Assembly: GCF_025465275.1 (NCBI RefSeq)
Contig: NZ_JAODNK010000114.1
Span: forward strand, 1-63,831
Length of the DNA stretch: 63,831 nucleotides
Direction of reading: 5' to 3'
DNA from: Nocardia sp.
GTDB lineage: Bacteria > Actinomycetota > Actinomycetes > Mycobacteriales > Mycobacteriaceae
Part shown: positions 35,002 through 43,541 of the stretch, one piece after another
How the letters are laid out: each line of letters starts with the position of its first letter
How positions within the stretch are numbered: the first letter of the stretch is position 1
Program-made: the position numbers and the translations under genes
Notes under the pieces: model-generated
What the model saw: only the letters and a program-made list of their open reading frames with translations
Told to the model about the DNA's origin: nothing
Databases searched by the model: none

Positions 35002-36114
35002 CTACGAAACGACGGATTCCCACCCTTCGACGTCACGTATTCCTCGGGGCGATTCCCCTTGATAGTCTGCCGCCGGACGAACCAGCTTACCCAATCGCTG
35101 TTGTTCGAGAATATGGGCACTCCACCCCGCCGTCCGCGCGCAGGTGAACATCGCGGGCATCATCTCCGTCGGCACACCGGCGAAGTCGAGAATCACGGCT
35201 GCCCAAAATTCGACGTTGGTTTCGATCGGATGATCTGGCCTGCGTTCCCGTAATTCCGTCAATGCCGCATCCTCCAGCGCGAGTGCGGCCTCATAGCGTG
35301 GAGCGCCCAACTCCTTCGCTGCGGCGCGGAGGATGCGGGCACGCGGATCCTCCGCGCGGTACACCCGATGCCCGAAGCCCATCAACCGCTCCTTGCGATC
35401 CAACAGGCCGCGCACCAGAGCGCGCGGATCCGTCGTCTCCGCAGCCTCGATCATCGGCAACACCCGGGCAGGGGCGCCCCCGTGCAGCGGACCACTCATC
35501 GCCCCGACCGCGCCCGACAACGCCGCAGCCACATCCGCGCCGGTCGAGGCGATGACTCGCGCCGTAAAGGTGGACGCGTTCATGCCGTGCTCGGCGGCAG
35601 ACACCCAGTACATGTCGATCGCCTTGATGTGTTGGGGATCCGGTTCCCCTTTCCATCGAGCCATGAACTTCGAGGTGAGAGTCTCATAGCCGTCCAAAAC
35701 ATGATCAGGAACCGCCGCGAGACCGTCTCCCCGGGCGGCCTCGGCCACATACGCCAATGCCCGCGCCGACGATTCCGCCAGTTGAGAACGTGCAGCGTCA
35801 CAATCGATGTCCAGCAGCGCCCGATAACCGCAGGCCGGCGCGAGCATGGCCAGGCCAGCCTGTACGTCCGTACGAATATCGCCGGAAGGAGATGCCAACG
35901 CGAGCGGCTCCATGGCCATGAGCGTGTCGCCAAACCTACCGTCAACCAACAGCGCCCAAACGTCGCCGAAGGTGATTCCGGAAACGATCAGATCGTTTAC
36001 ATCCAACCCACGATAACGAAGAACACCCCCATTCTTGTCGGGCTCAGCAATTTCTGTTGTGAATGCCACAACACCTTCGAGCCCAGCGGAAGTATTCGAG
36101 ACAGGAGGAGTCAT
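35002..36114 (-). CDS. Citrate synthase homologue (short, citrate synthase 2 type)
   Basis: The 370-residue enzyme shows citrate-synthase landmarks: VLRYRGLDVNDL, EHGMNASTFTARVIASTGAD (first catalytic His), GPLHGGAP (second His), MGFGHRVYR and NVEFWAAVILDFAGVP with the catalytic aspartate nearby. It condenses an acyl-CoA with oxaloacetate or a related keto acid. Next to a natural-product cluster that also has a LeuCD pair, it may make a substituted citrate or homocitrate rather than serve the TCA cycle. The upstream ribosome-binding site is weak (GGGTGG). Confidence 0.85.
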   Translation of the reverse strand: MTPPVSNTSAGLEGVVAFTTEIAEPDKNGGVLRYRGLDVNDLIVSGITFGDVWALLVDGRFGDTLMAMEPLALASPSGDIRTDVQAGLAMLAPACGYRALLDIDCDAARSQLAESSARALAYVAEAARGDGLAAVPDHVLDGYETLTSKFMARWKGEPDPQHIKAIDMYWVSAAEHGMNASTFTARVIASTGADVAAALSGAVGAMSGPLHGGAPARVLPMIEAAETTDPRALVRGLLDRKERLMGFGHRVYRAEDPRARILRAAAKELGAPRYEAALALEDAALTELRERRPDHPIETNVEFWAAVILDFAGVPTEMMPAMFTCARTAGWSAHILEQQRLGKLVRPAADYQGESPRGIRDVEGWESVVS

Positions 36115-36451
36115 GATCGCCACCCTAACCAGATGACGACACAAAAAAGAACAGCAGTCGAACCGGCAACAGGCATCTGTGCGTTACATCACACAAGAAT
36201 CCAGCAATTATAGGTCCTAAGCTATATCAACCCATCGCCGATTGCTAATATCTCACACCACCAACAGGCGATCCTCTACTAGCAATTTTAGAGCCTCCGT
36301 CCACAAAAGGCGCTACAGATACGGAATATATACACCCCTGGATCTGAACGAACGGCGACGCCTGCACAGCGAACTTATCCAAGCGACACAACGTCAATCG
36401 CATCGGATAACGTTCCAGAATCAATGCCACAGAATACGGTGAGATTACCCG
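36115..36451. other. Intergenic region, no gene seen
   Basis: A relatively AT-rich 337-nt gap lies upstream of the citrate-synthase gene. It presumably holds that gene's promoter, but I could not pick out a convincing -10/-35 pair or repeat. It marks the right edge of the biosynthetic region before the IS fragment. Confidence 0.5.
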
Positions 36452-36580
36452 CTAATCCAGTTTCTTCTGGATGCGCTGTTGCTCGGCCAGTTTCCGGATT
36501 GTTGGCTGCGGATCGGATTCCCGATACAGCCGCACGGCCCGCGCCTTCAACTCATCTGGGTACTTCTTCGGTGCTGCCAC
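36452..36580 (-). mobile_element. IS3-family OrfA fragment (truncated)
   Basis: From a GTG at 36580, preceded by GGAAGGAG, a 42-residue frame reads as the N-terminal HTH of IS3-type OrfA (KKYPDELKARAVRLYRESDP, then IRKLAEQQ). After about 36 residues it leaves the family sequence and stops at 36452. The rest of the transposase is absent. Together with the decayed OrfB at 1055-1990 it brackets the biosynthetic region with IS scars. Confidence 0.75.
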
Positions 36581-36682
36581 GAATGACTCCTTCCGGTCCT
36601 ATCGGACCACAGTGAGCCCTCCGAGAAAGCGGGAACCTCAAGCCGCTGGCCGTCATTCCCTCCGGGCTGCCGATCGGTGAGG

Positions 36683-37129
36683 TCATGGAGCGCCCGGCAT
36701 AGATCCAAGCCGAGTACCCCGGAGCAGAGGTCCGCCGTGGCACACGAAACAAGTGGGAAATCTGGCCTGCTCGACGCCGAGCAAGCCGCGGATCGACTCG
36801 ACGCTGGCGTAGGCGCCCAGCGCGAAGAACGAGAACGCGATGACCCGCAACGCGGCCTTTTCCCGCTTCTCCGGATCGCGGCCGGCGAACTGCCACGCGA
36901 CCGCAGCCGCCGAGGACACCTCGATCACCGAGTCCAGACCGAACCCGATCAGCGCGGTGGAGGAGGCGCGGGCGCCCTCACTCAACGCGATGACGGCCTC
37001 GATGACGTTGTAGGTGATCGTGGCCGTGACGAACCAGCGGATCCGTCGCGCCAGCAACGCTTTTCGCTGCGGTGACGCCCCAAGCGTGAGTGCCGCGGGC
37101 AGTGACGGCATTCCCAGGGACTGCGACAT
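36683..37129 (-). pseudogene. Cation-efflux (CDF-like) transporter, C-terminal half missing
   Basis: From the ATG at 37129 the frame matches the N-terminal part of actinobacterial cation transporters (RRIRWFVTATITYNVIEAVIAL, STALIGFGLDSVIEVSSAAAVAWQF, SFFALGAYASVESIRGLLG), about four helices. The match stops near 36745 and random residues follow. Full proteins have two more helices and further sequence. It starts inside the ArsR stop (TGATG), the usual coupled arrangement. The gene is non-functional. Confidence 0.7.
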
Positions 37130-37347
37130 CAGCAGCACTCCTCGGAACCCGACGCCGGGCAGCAGGCCGGATCCACGGCCAGCACGAGACCGGTGAGGTC
37201 GTCGAGTACGCGCCCGATCCGTGGGTCAGCGAGTTCGTAGCGGGAGCGGCGGCCTTCGGGCACCGCGACGACCAGGCCGCATCCGGGGCGTCGGCGCGCA
37301 GGATCGCGCTCGCTGTCGCCCGTCGCGGTCTGAGGCCAACTCACCAC
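37129..37347 (-). pseudogene. ArsR-type metal-sensor, N-terminal part missing
   Basis: The last 50 residues (from about 37281) match the C-terminus of actinobacterial metal-responsive ArsR regulators. The wing is VVAVPEGRRSRYELADPRIG and a Cys-rich tail follows (DPACCPASGSEECC). The HTH that should precede it is absent and replaced by random residues. It is the sensor partner of the truncated efflux gene. Both ends of this two-gene metal operon have been deleted. Confidence 0.7.
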
Positions 37348-37434
37348 AGGCCGCGCAGTCCGATCATCCCGGTTGTTGCTTACGCGCTGGTGCTGGAGGG
37401 AATTCTCTGAGGATGTGGGCTGTCGGATGGTGGG

Positions 37435-38028
37435 TCAGAAGCCTTGGGGGTCCTCCGGGTGCAAGCCAGGACCGTACGGCGTGTAAGTCGGGGAGGGGCG
37501 GAAGTAGGCGCCAGATTGCTTGATCCATAACAGGATCAGGGTGGCAAGGCCCACTAGCCAGGTCAAGACGGCGAGGATGGTGTCGAGCGTGGTGCTGCTC
37601 GACGTGATGATCACCGTGTCCAGCATGCTGAGTGTGTTCAGGCCGAACAGGACGCTGCCGGTGATGCGTGCCCAGTTCTTTCCGGCGCGGGTCGCGAAGG
37701 CCATCCAGATCCACAACCCGATGGAGATCAGGGAGATGGCGGTGCTGAGCACGTATGCGACGGTGACAATCGTATCGAGTTGGCTGTCGGTGAAATGCCC
37801 CTTGCCATGGGTGGCTGCTGTCTGGTGTGCGTGCGATAGCTGAGTGAAGCTGTACAGCAGACCGATCAGGCTGAGCGACGCACCGGCTAGCATCGAATAG
37901 AAGGCGTAGGTCACAGTTTTCGGCGGCGTCGCCTTGTCGGTCGCGGGCCCGCCGGGATACGGCTGTCCCGTCCCGAACGGCTCGTAGGTGTACTGCCCCG
38001 GGCAGGGCGGGTACTCATCGCTCGTCAT
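37435..38028 (-). CDS. Hypothetical membrane protein with four helices
   Basis: The 197-residue protein has a Pro/Gly/Tyr-rich cytoplasmic N-terminus (about 1-38). Four hydrophobic helices follow (AFYSMLAGASLSLIGLLYSF, IVTVAYVLSTAISLISIGLWIW, SVLFGLNTLSMLDTVII, ILAVLTWLVGLATLILLW), then a short Pro-rich tail. This is a common actinobacterial layout of unknown role. It stands alone, reading away from the XRE gene. No catalytic residues are evident. Confidence 0.75.
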   Translation of the reverse strand: MTSDEYPPCPGQYTYEPFGTGQPYPGGPATDKATPPKTVTYAFYSMLAGASLSLIGLLYSFTQLSHAHQTAATHGKGHFTDSQLDTIVTVAYVLSTAISLISIGLWIWMAFATRAGKNWARITGSVLFGLNTLSMLDTVIITSSSTTLDTILAVLTWLVGLATLILLWIKQSGAYFRPSPTYTPYGPGLHPEDPQGF

Positions 38029-38680
38029 CTTGGCTCTTTCTCGACCGCCCGACGCAACCTGGGTATGTCATCTCATCACAATCGATCGCCGAACCCATTG
38101 CCGCGCAACGCCCCAAGCCGCGACTCACCGTGCGAATGAGGAAGCATCGGATACCCGAACCAGATCCGGCACGGTGGCTGGTCTGTGGAACTAGCGCCCC
38201 AGTGACTGCGCTGATCGAATCTCCGGCTACTGTCCGAAAACCAACTGGCCGAGGCTATCTCGGCTTTCAGTAACCCATTGAAATCAGCGTAAAGCTCTCC
38301 GCATCAGGCGGTTCGGGTTGTCCACTCCACAGTCTGGCTTCAGTCAGTGCACGTATTCGCTCTTGCCTCTTCCACGCCGACCACACGGGTCTCGGAAGTG
38401 GCCAAGCCGAGCACCTTCCAGGCGGCTGCCTGGATTGAACACGCATGCCGAATGCTCCTCTGTAGGACATGCTTTCACGATGACCGGCATGCTGGATCGC
38501 TGGGATCCGATGGATTCGGTTCCACCGGACCACGACCGCTTCATCCCCGACGATGGTACGAAGTGGGCGGAGAAGCGCTGGCGCAACGTGTCCGGTCTTA
38601 TCTACGCCGGACAGGCCGATATCTGTTGGGCCGGCAGGTATTGCGCGCCGCGGTCCACGGGAACCTCAATCGCCAGCTGA
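38029..38680. other. Intergenic region without a convincing gene
   Basis: A plus-strand frame ends at 38680 with a fairly natural last part beginning MTGMLDRWDPMDSV (about 38480), but its start and family are unclear and it may be chance. A small hairpin (GCCGAG/CTCGGC) lies near 38250. I see nothing else. Confidence 0.45.
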
Positions 38681-39556
38681 TCAGTCGACCGGCTTGCGAC
38701 GTCTGACAAGCTGAAGTTGCTCGTAGGGGCGCATCGTCTGGACCGGGCGCAGGAACCGGTATGTGTACTGGTCGTTGGCGCCGGTGTGCGGATTTCGGAC
38801 CAGTACCAGGTCGGCGCTTGTTTGTTCCTTGGTCAGATCAGTGTGGAAGAACCGTGTGAAGTCCCGGGGCGATTGCGCGTAGCAGAAGTTGAAGATCTCA
38901 TCGAGCCGCTGCTGTGAGACCAGCCCCGGTCCCATGACACGGAGAAGAAACACCAGGCGGGTTGCGGCGGCCTCCCAGTTGGCAAGCAAATCGCGTGCGG
39001 GTCGGGTCATGACCCACTCGACCAGGTTGGTGGGCCGCGAGGAGGTGGGTTCGGCCGGAATCAGGCTGGGCACGGCCCGGCGTGCGGCGTTGTTGGCCGC
39101 CAGGATGTCCAGGTTCGGGAAACTGAGGTAGTAGGCCGGTGCTGTGACCATTTCCAGATGGTCCAGATCGTCGTCGCTGATAGCCGGCGGCCAGGTGCCC
39201 ACTTGCAGGGTGTCGAGGTCCGCCAGCACGAGCGAGGTCACCTTGCGCTGCAACCAGTCCGGTAGATCCAGCGCGCGGCACCACGCCACCAAGCTTTCCG
39301 GGCTCGGATTACGCAAACCTGCCTCCCACTTCCGCAACGATGACACCGTCGTCAACGCGGCGACGGCTAGCTCTTCCTGGGTCAGCCCCAGCGCTTCCCG
39401 CTGACGCCGCAGGTACACCCCGACCTCGGGTCGATCGCACACCCAGGTCGTCGGGCCGGTTCTGCGGCGCTGCTGTGCCGGTGGGACCGGGCGCAAGTGT
39501 TGCGGGGCAATCGATCTCGGATCGGTGCTGGTGAGTAATGGTAGGGCATTCTGCAC
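38681..39556 (-). CDS. XRE-family regulator with MmyB-like ligand domain
   Basis: This 291-residue protein has a Cro/C1-type HTH at about 48-100 (VGVYLRRQREALGLTQEELA, SLRKWEAGLRNPSPES). A C-terminal MmyB-type domain follows, ending in charged RRRKPVD. Such regulators often control nearby oxidoreductase or membrane genes in actinomycetes. It starts with GTG at 39556. The flanking gaps are long and it seems monocistronic. Confidence 0.8.
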   Translation of the reverse strand: MQNALPLLTSTDPRSIAPQHLRPVPPAQQRRRTGPTTWVCDRPEVGVYLRRQREALGLTQEELAVAALTTVSSLRKWEAGLRNPSPESLVAWCRALDLPDWLQRKVTSLVLADLDTLQVGTWPPAISDDDLDHLEMVTAPAYYLSFPNLDILAANNAARRAVPSLIPAEPTSSRPTNLVEWVMTRPARDLLANWEAAATRLVFLLRVMGPGLVSQQRLDEIFNFCYAQSPRDFTRFFHTDLTKEQTSADLVLVRNPHTGANDQYTYRFLRPVQTMRPYEQLQLVRRRKPVD

Positions 39557-40605
39557 GGCCAGCCTCTCTTACAATCTCACGCGGAGCCTGGCATCGGTGG
39601 GGGACTGCCGAATGTTCGGTCTATTGCATGTGACGGCCCCCGTCTGGCGAATTCATGGCGACGCAATCTAACTTTGAAAAGAAACATATACGCAGACGAT
39701 GTGAAACATGCACTGTTAAGTGCATCACACTCGATTGTCGGGCATCGCTGACTTTTTGATAGTCGGGGCGAGGATTCGTCTGCCATGGGGTTGGTTTCAC
39801 CACTACCCGGGCGCTCGCACAGTCGACTCGGCACGCGCCCTGGGGCCCTTTGGGTTGCCCCCTTTCGTCCCGCGAAGCTGGCAATTCAAGCTAGCCGAAG
39901 CCTGGTTAAATGCACGTGGCTTGTCCGATTTGTCGGGTTATTGCCGACGGTCAAGTCGGCGAACGAGATGGCGGAGATAACCGTGACAAGAAGTGTCACT
40001 ACCTGCTCTGCGCTCGGGCATTAGTAGTGTGGCTAGCAAGGCAAAAACTTTCCTGACCAGTGTTTTTTCTGCAGCGGATGTGTGCCACGGCCTCGTCGTG
40101 GACCCGCTCTCAACTGACTGTTGCCCCTTGATTGCTGTGTGCAGCAATACGTTTGGCGACGCTCCTAGCTTGCGCCCGAATGTCTGCTGCGTGCTGACAG
40201 TTGAGCCTGATCGAAGAGGATCGTCCCGGACCTCTGGTATGGGTTGCCACAGATTCACTAATGTTTCCGGGGTTTCGGATCGGCAGGTTTGCCTAACTTG
40301 CGTCCTGCGTACTCGCGTTGCACAGTTCTGCTCATGACGAGATCCTGTGAAGCAGCTGAGAGGGCAATGTGAGGCTGGTTCAGCTGCATCGCTGAGCTGT
40401 TGTTTTTCGGGGTCAGCCGCGACTACCCAGGACGGGTGTAAGCGGCAAGTAATCGAACGCGTTGCCATTGATTTGGCGCGTATCCCAGGAAGTGTAGGCG
40501 TTTCCTGCGCGGGGCAATTCTGTGCTGCGCAATTCAAGTCCGTGCCGGCGGCAGTGCGGTTCCCATTTGTCTGATGGGCCGTTTGTCCTCAGGGTCGGAT
40601 TCATC
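39557..40605. other. Long intergenic region, no gene recognised
   Basis: About 1 kb with only short random frames on both strands and lower GC at 39650-39770. No tRNA, IS end or repeat array was recognised. It separates the XRE gene from the surface-protein block and may be decayed sequence plus promoters. Confidence 0.5.
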
Positions 40606-40968
40606 ATGAAGGGGTTGTCGATGTGTAAGTTCAATATTGTCCGCCGGGGCGTTATCGCAGCTGTTCTGATCAGCTCCTTCACGGTGCCGGGTGCGGTCGC
40701 AGCTGCGCAGTCTGTTGCCGTGACACCGGCGGGCGGCAACGGTCCCGCAGCCGAGCTGATCGATGCGAACACGAACAATTCAGGGCAAACCGATCCCGCT
40801 GCTCCCAACTCGGGCCAGTCCGGATCCTCAAGCGGTGGCTCCTCTTCGGGCGGATCGTCGTTCACGGGCCCGTCGTTCAACGGAGGCTCCTCCGGCGGAT
40901 CACTCAGCACCGGCTCGGCGGCTGATCTCCTCGGCCGCGCCCTCCACGGTGTGGTGACCGGTTCCTGA
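40606..40968 (+). CDS. Small secreted Ser/Gly-rich protein
   Basis: This roughly 120-residue protein has an N-terminal signal peptide (IVRRGVIAAVLISSFTVPGAVAA, cleavage likely after AAA/AQS). A low-complexity Ser/Gly segment follows (about 70-105) and a short C-terminal helix. It has no cysteine in the mature part. It begins the surface-protein block that leads to the RHS toxin. The start could be the ATG at 40606 or 40621. Its function is unknown; a flexible envelope spacer is possible. Confidence 0.6.
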   Translation: MKGLSMCKFNIVRRGVIAAVLISSFTVPGAVAAAQSVAVTPAGGNGPAAELIDANTNNSGQTDPAAPNSGQSGSSSGGSSSGGSSFTGPSFNGGSSGGSLSTGSAADLLGRALHGVVTGS

Positions 40969-41188
40969 CATTCGCTGACATCGCTTTCGGCGGGGTCGCC
41001 ACGACGTCGTCGACGGGCGTGGCGGTGAGCGAATCTTTCCAACGCCCTGGGCTCCGCCGGATCTGTATCCGCCGACCGACCGCAAAGTCGGCGAGCTCAG
41101 GTCCCTGATGGCAGCGAAAGCCGTTGCTGCGCACCGGTGCCGGACAGAAGTTCATTGCGGGGAAACTACCGAAAACTGGTGGAGAGTC

Positions 41189-42469
41189 ATGAACAGCATC
41201 GAACCCAACCGAGACGATCACGCCTCCTCCGGAGGCGCCGACCTCGTTCCTCTGGACGGTAGCGAGGTCGCTGTGCCGGAGACGACGGACTACATCGCCG
41301 TTCCCGTGCAGGCACACGGTGGCATCGATCCCGAGGCGCAAACGGAGTTCATTGCCGTCCCGGTCAGCGCGGCCGATGATTCCGGTGCCACCGGGTTCGT
41401 CTCCGACGACGCGTATATGGACGCAGTAACCGAGATCATTGTTCTCCCGTACGACCTGGCCGCTGCGGGCGTCACCTCATCCGCTGAGGTCGACAACCCT
41501 GGTGGCGCAGGCGATCTCGAGGACGACGCCGATGCTGTGCACCCCGGATCGAGACTGGCAGCGCTCTGGCAGCGGGCTGTCGGCTTCGTCGCTGAGCGTG
41601 ACCTGCGCAAGCAGCTTCCGCGTGTCGGTGCGATTGCCGCGCTGCTTTCCTTGGTCATCGGGGGTGTATTCGCCTTCCAGGCGAAGGGTGACGACCGGGT
41701 CGGCAACGTCATGGCGTCGGACGATTCGATGTCCTCCAGCACCGACGAGTTGACCACCCAGCTCGGGCCCTATTCGACTGCGGACCTGTCGAGCACCTTC
41801 GCGACACCGTCCGATGCACCCGTCCCGACCGACATCGCCTCCACCGATGTCGGCCTGCCGCCCGCGCCGGGCGGCACCGATACCGGTGTGCCATCCACGG
41901 ACATTCCGCCTACCACCGACACCTCGGTCACGGACACCTCGACCATCGCCCCGGAGACCATGACCACCACTACTACGACCACGACAGACCAGCCCACCGT
42001 GTCGGTCAGTGGGAGTTTCTCGGTGCAACTCCCACCGTGGACGGGCCTCAACCAGGATCCGGCGACCACGACCACGACCACCGTGACGGTATTCGTCCCG
42101 ACGTCCGACTCCCTCGCCACGACGCCCCCCGTGACCACGACCACGACGCCGCCTGCAACCACGATGGCCCCGGTAACTACAACACCTCCGGTGACCACGA
42201 CAGCCCCGGTGACCACGGTGCCTCCGGTGACTACAACGGCGCCGGTGACCACAACTTCTATCAACCCCAGCACGACCCCGCCACCGACGAACTCGTGCAG
42301 TACGACGCCGCTAGTGGCGAAGACAACGAAACCGACAACGTCACAGCCGACGATCTCCCGTCCACCGTCCACCACCCCACCGCGGCCCTCGACCACCACC
42401 AAACCGCCTGCATCGAGCAAGCCATCCACTACCCCGGCCAAACCGACCACGACCCGCCCCTGCGGGTAG
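41189..42469 (+). CDS. One-pass membrane protein with Thr/Pro-rich outer domain
   Basis: The 426-residue protein has an acidic cytoplasmic N-terminus (1-140), one transmembrane helix at about 146-164 and a long extracellular Thr/Pro-rich tail with many TTT and PPVTTTxPVTT repeats. The N-terminal part contains three copies of a short motif (DYIAVPV, EFIAVPV, EIIVLPY). The tail resembles a cell-wall-spanning stalk. It precedes a lytic transglycosylase and the RHS protein. There is no sortase signal. I do not recognise the family. Confidence 0.7.
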   Translation: MNSIEPNRDDHASSGGADLVPLDGSEVAVPETTDYIAVPVQAHGGIDPEAQTEFIAVPVSAADDSGATGFVSDDAYMDAVTEIIVLPYDLAAAGVTSSAEVDNPGGAGDLEDDADAVHPGSRLAALWQRAVGFVAERDLRKQLPRVGAIAALLSLVIGGVFAFQAKGDDRVGNVMASDDSMSSSTDELTTQLGPYSTADLSSTFATPSDAPVPTDIASTDVGLPPAPGGTDTGVPSTDIPPTTDTSVTDTSTIAPETMTTTTTTTTDQPTVSVSGSFSVQLPPWTGLNQDPATTTTTTVTVFVPTSDSLATTPPVTTTTTPPATTMAPVTTTPPVTTTAPVTTVPPVTTTAPVTTTSINPSTTPPPTNSCSTTPLVAKTTKPTTSQPTISRPPSTTPPRPSTTTKPPASSKPSTTPAKPTTTRPCG

Positions 42470-42512
42470 GTGGACGGGTTGAAAGATCGGTTGTCACAGT
42501 GAAATTCGAGAA

Positions 42513-43319
42513 ATGATGGCGAAATCGAAAACCTTACCGCGACCCGGCCCGCGCACGAAGGCCACTGCGGGGTCCTGGCTGCTGGCGGTGGTCCTGGCGG
42601 CGGGGACCGGCGTTGGCTGCGGTGCGCTGGCACATCGAGTCCCTGACCCAGCACCTCCCGGATCCGGGGGAGCGATGCCGGTGATTCGGCTGGATGCGGT
42701 GGAGAACAAACTCGACCAGCTGCACGACTGGGCCAAAATACATGCCGACGAGCACGGTATCCCGGTGCGGGCGGTGCAGGCCTACGGGTACGCGAGCGTG
42801 GTGATGGCCAAGGCCCAACCGGGCTGCCATCTCGGCTGGACCACCCTGGCCGGGATCGCCCGCGTGGAAAGCGACCACGCCCGCTTCGGCGGCGCCACTA
42901 TCGACGCCGACGGGCAGGTACGTCCACCCATTCGCGGGGTCGCACTCAACGGCACTGGTGGCAACGCTGTGATCGTCGACCCCGCAGCGACTTCCCATTC
43001 GCAGCGACCGGTGTACGCGCGCGCGATGGGGCCGTTCCAGTTCATCCCCGACACCTGGCAACGCTGGGGTGCCCACGCCGGCACGGACTACCAAACTCTG
43101 GCGACGGCAATACAGAACGGCAAACCCGTCAGCTCCCCAGAGCTGACGGGCAGCCCGGACAACATCGACGACGCCGCACTGGCGGCAGGGCGATATCTCT
43201 GCGCCTCCGGCGGTGACCTGGCCACCGCTCGCGGGTGGCGGCAAGCGATCTTCGCCTACAACCACTCCACCGCCTACGTCAACCAAGTACGCAACACCGC
43301 AACCGGGTACGACACATGA
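42513..43319 (+). CDS. Lytic murein transglycosylase (SLT/MltB-like)
   Basis: The 268-residue protein has an N-terminal hydrophobic anchor (about 21-40) and a goose-lysozyme-like catalytic domain. The acid residue is Glu119 in LAGIARVESDH, followed by RAMGPFQFIPDTWQRWG and the terminal AIFAYNHSTAYVNQV. It cleaves peptidoglycan glycan strands outside the membrane. Lying just upstream of a giant RHS protein, it may open the wall for its export, though such enzymes also occur alone. A cysteine near 36 lacks a proper lipobox. Confidence 0.85.
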   Translation: MMAKSKTLPRPGPRTKATAGSWLLAVVLAAGTGVGCGALAHRVPDPAPPGSGGAMPVIRLDAVENKLDQLHDWAKIHADEHGIPVRAVQAYGYASVVMAKAQPGCHLGWTTLAGIARVESDHARFGGATIDADGQVRPPIRGVALNGTGGNAVIVDPAATSHSQRPVYARAMGPFQFIPDTWQRWGAHAGTDYQTLATAIQNGKPVSSPELTGSPDNIDDAALAAGRYLCASGGDLATARGWRQAIFAYNHSTAYVNQVRNTATGYDT

Positions 43320-43541
43320 CCTGATCACCCACCGCGCACTCGACACGAATAACTGCCGTGCTCGAGAACCCAAATTGATGATGGCTGTACCACCTGGCGC
43401 TGAAGATCGACTTCCGGCGTCGATGCCGGCAACCGGAAATTCGGACTGATTCCATCAGCATATTTCGGGCTTTAGTGCCCTCGACCTGATCTTTTGATTC
43501 GGCTAGTCCCGCTGTGCGGGGCCGACATTTTTGTGGGAGAC

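Noticed and set aside
38318..38680. Plus-strand 120-residue frame
   Set aside because: Its first half is random and no ribosome-binding site or family was seen for the shorter version; too weak to call a gene.
39938..40537. Minus-strand 199-residue frame in the 1-kb gap
   Set aside because: Composition is random and it lacks any recognisable motif or ribosome-binding site.
41960..42270. ACC/ACG-rich tandem pattern considered as a DNA repeat array or CRISPR
   Set aside because: It is the coding sequence for the Thr/Pro-rich stalk; there are no repeated units with unique spacers.
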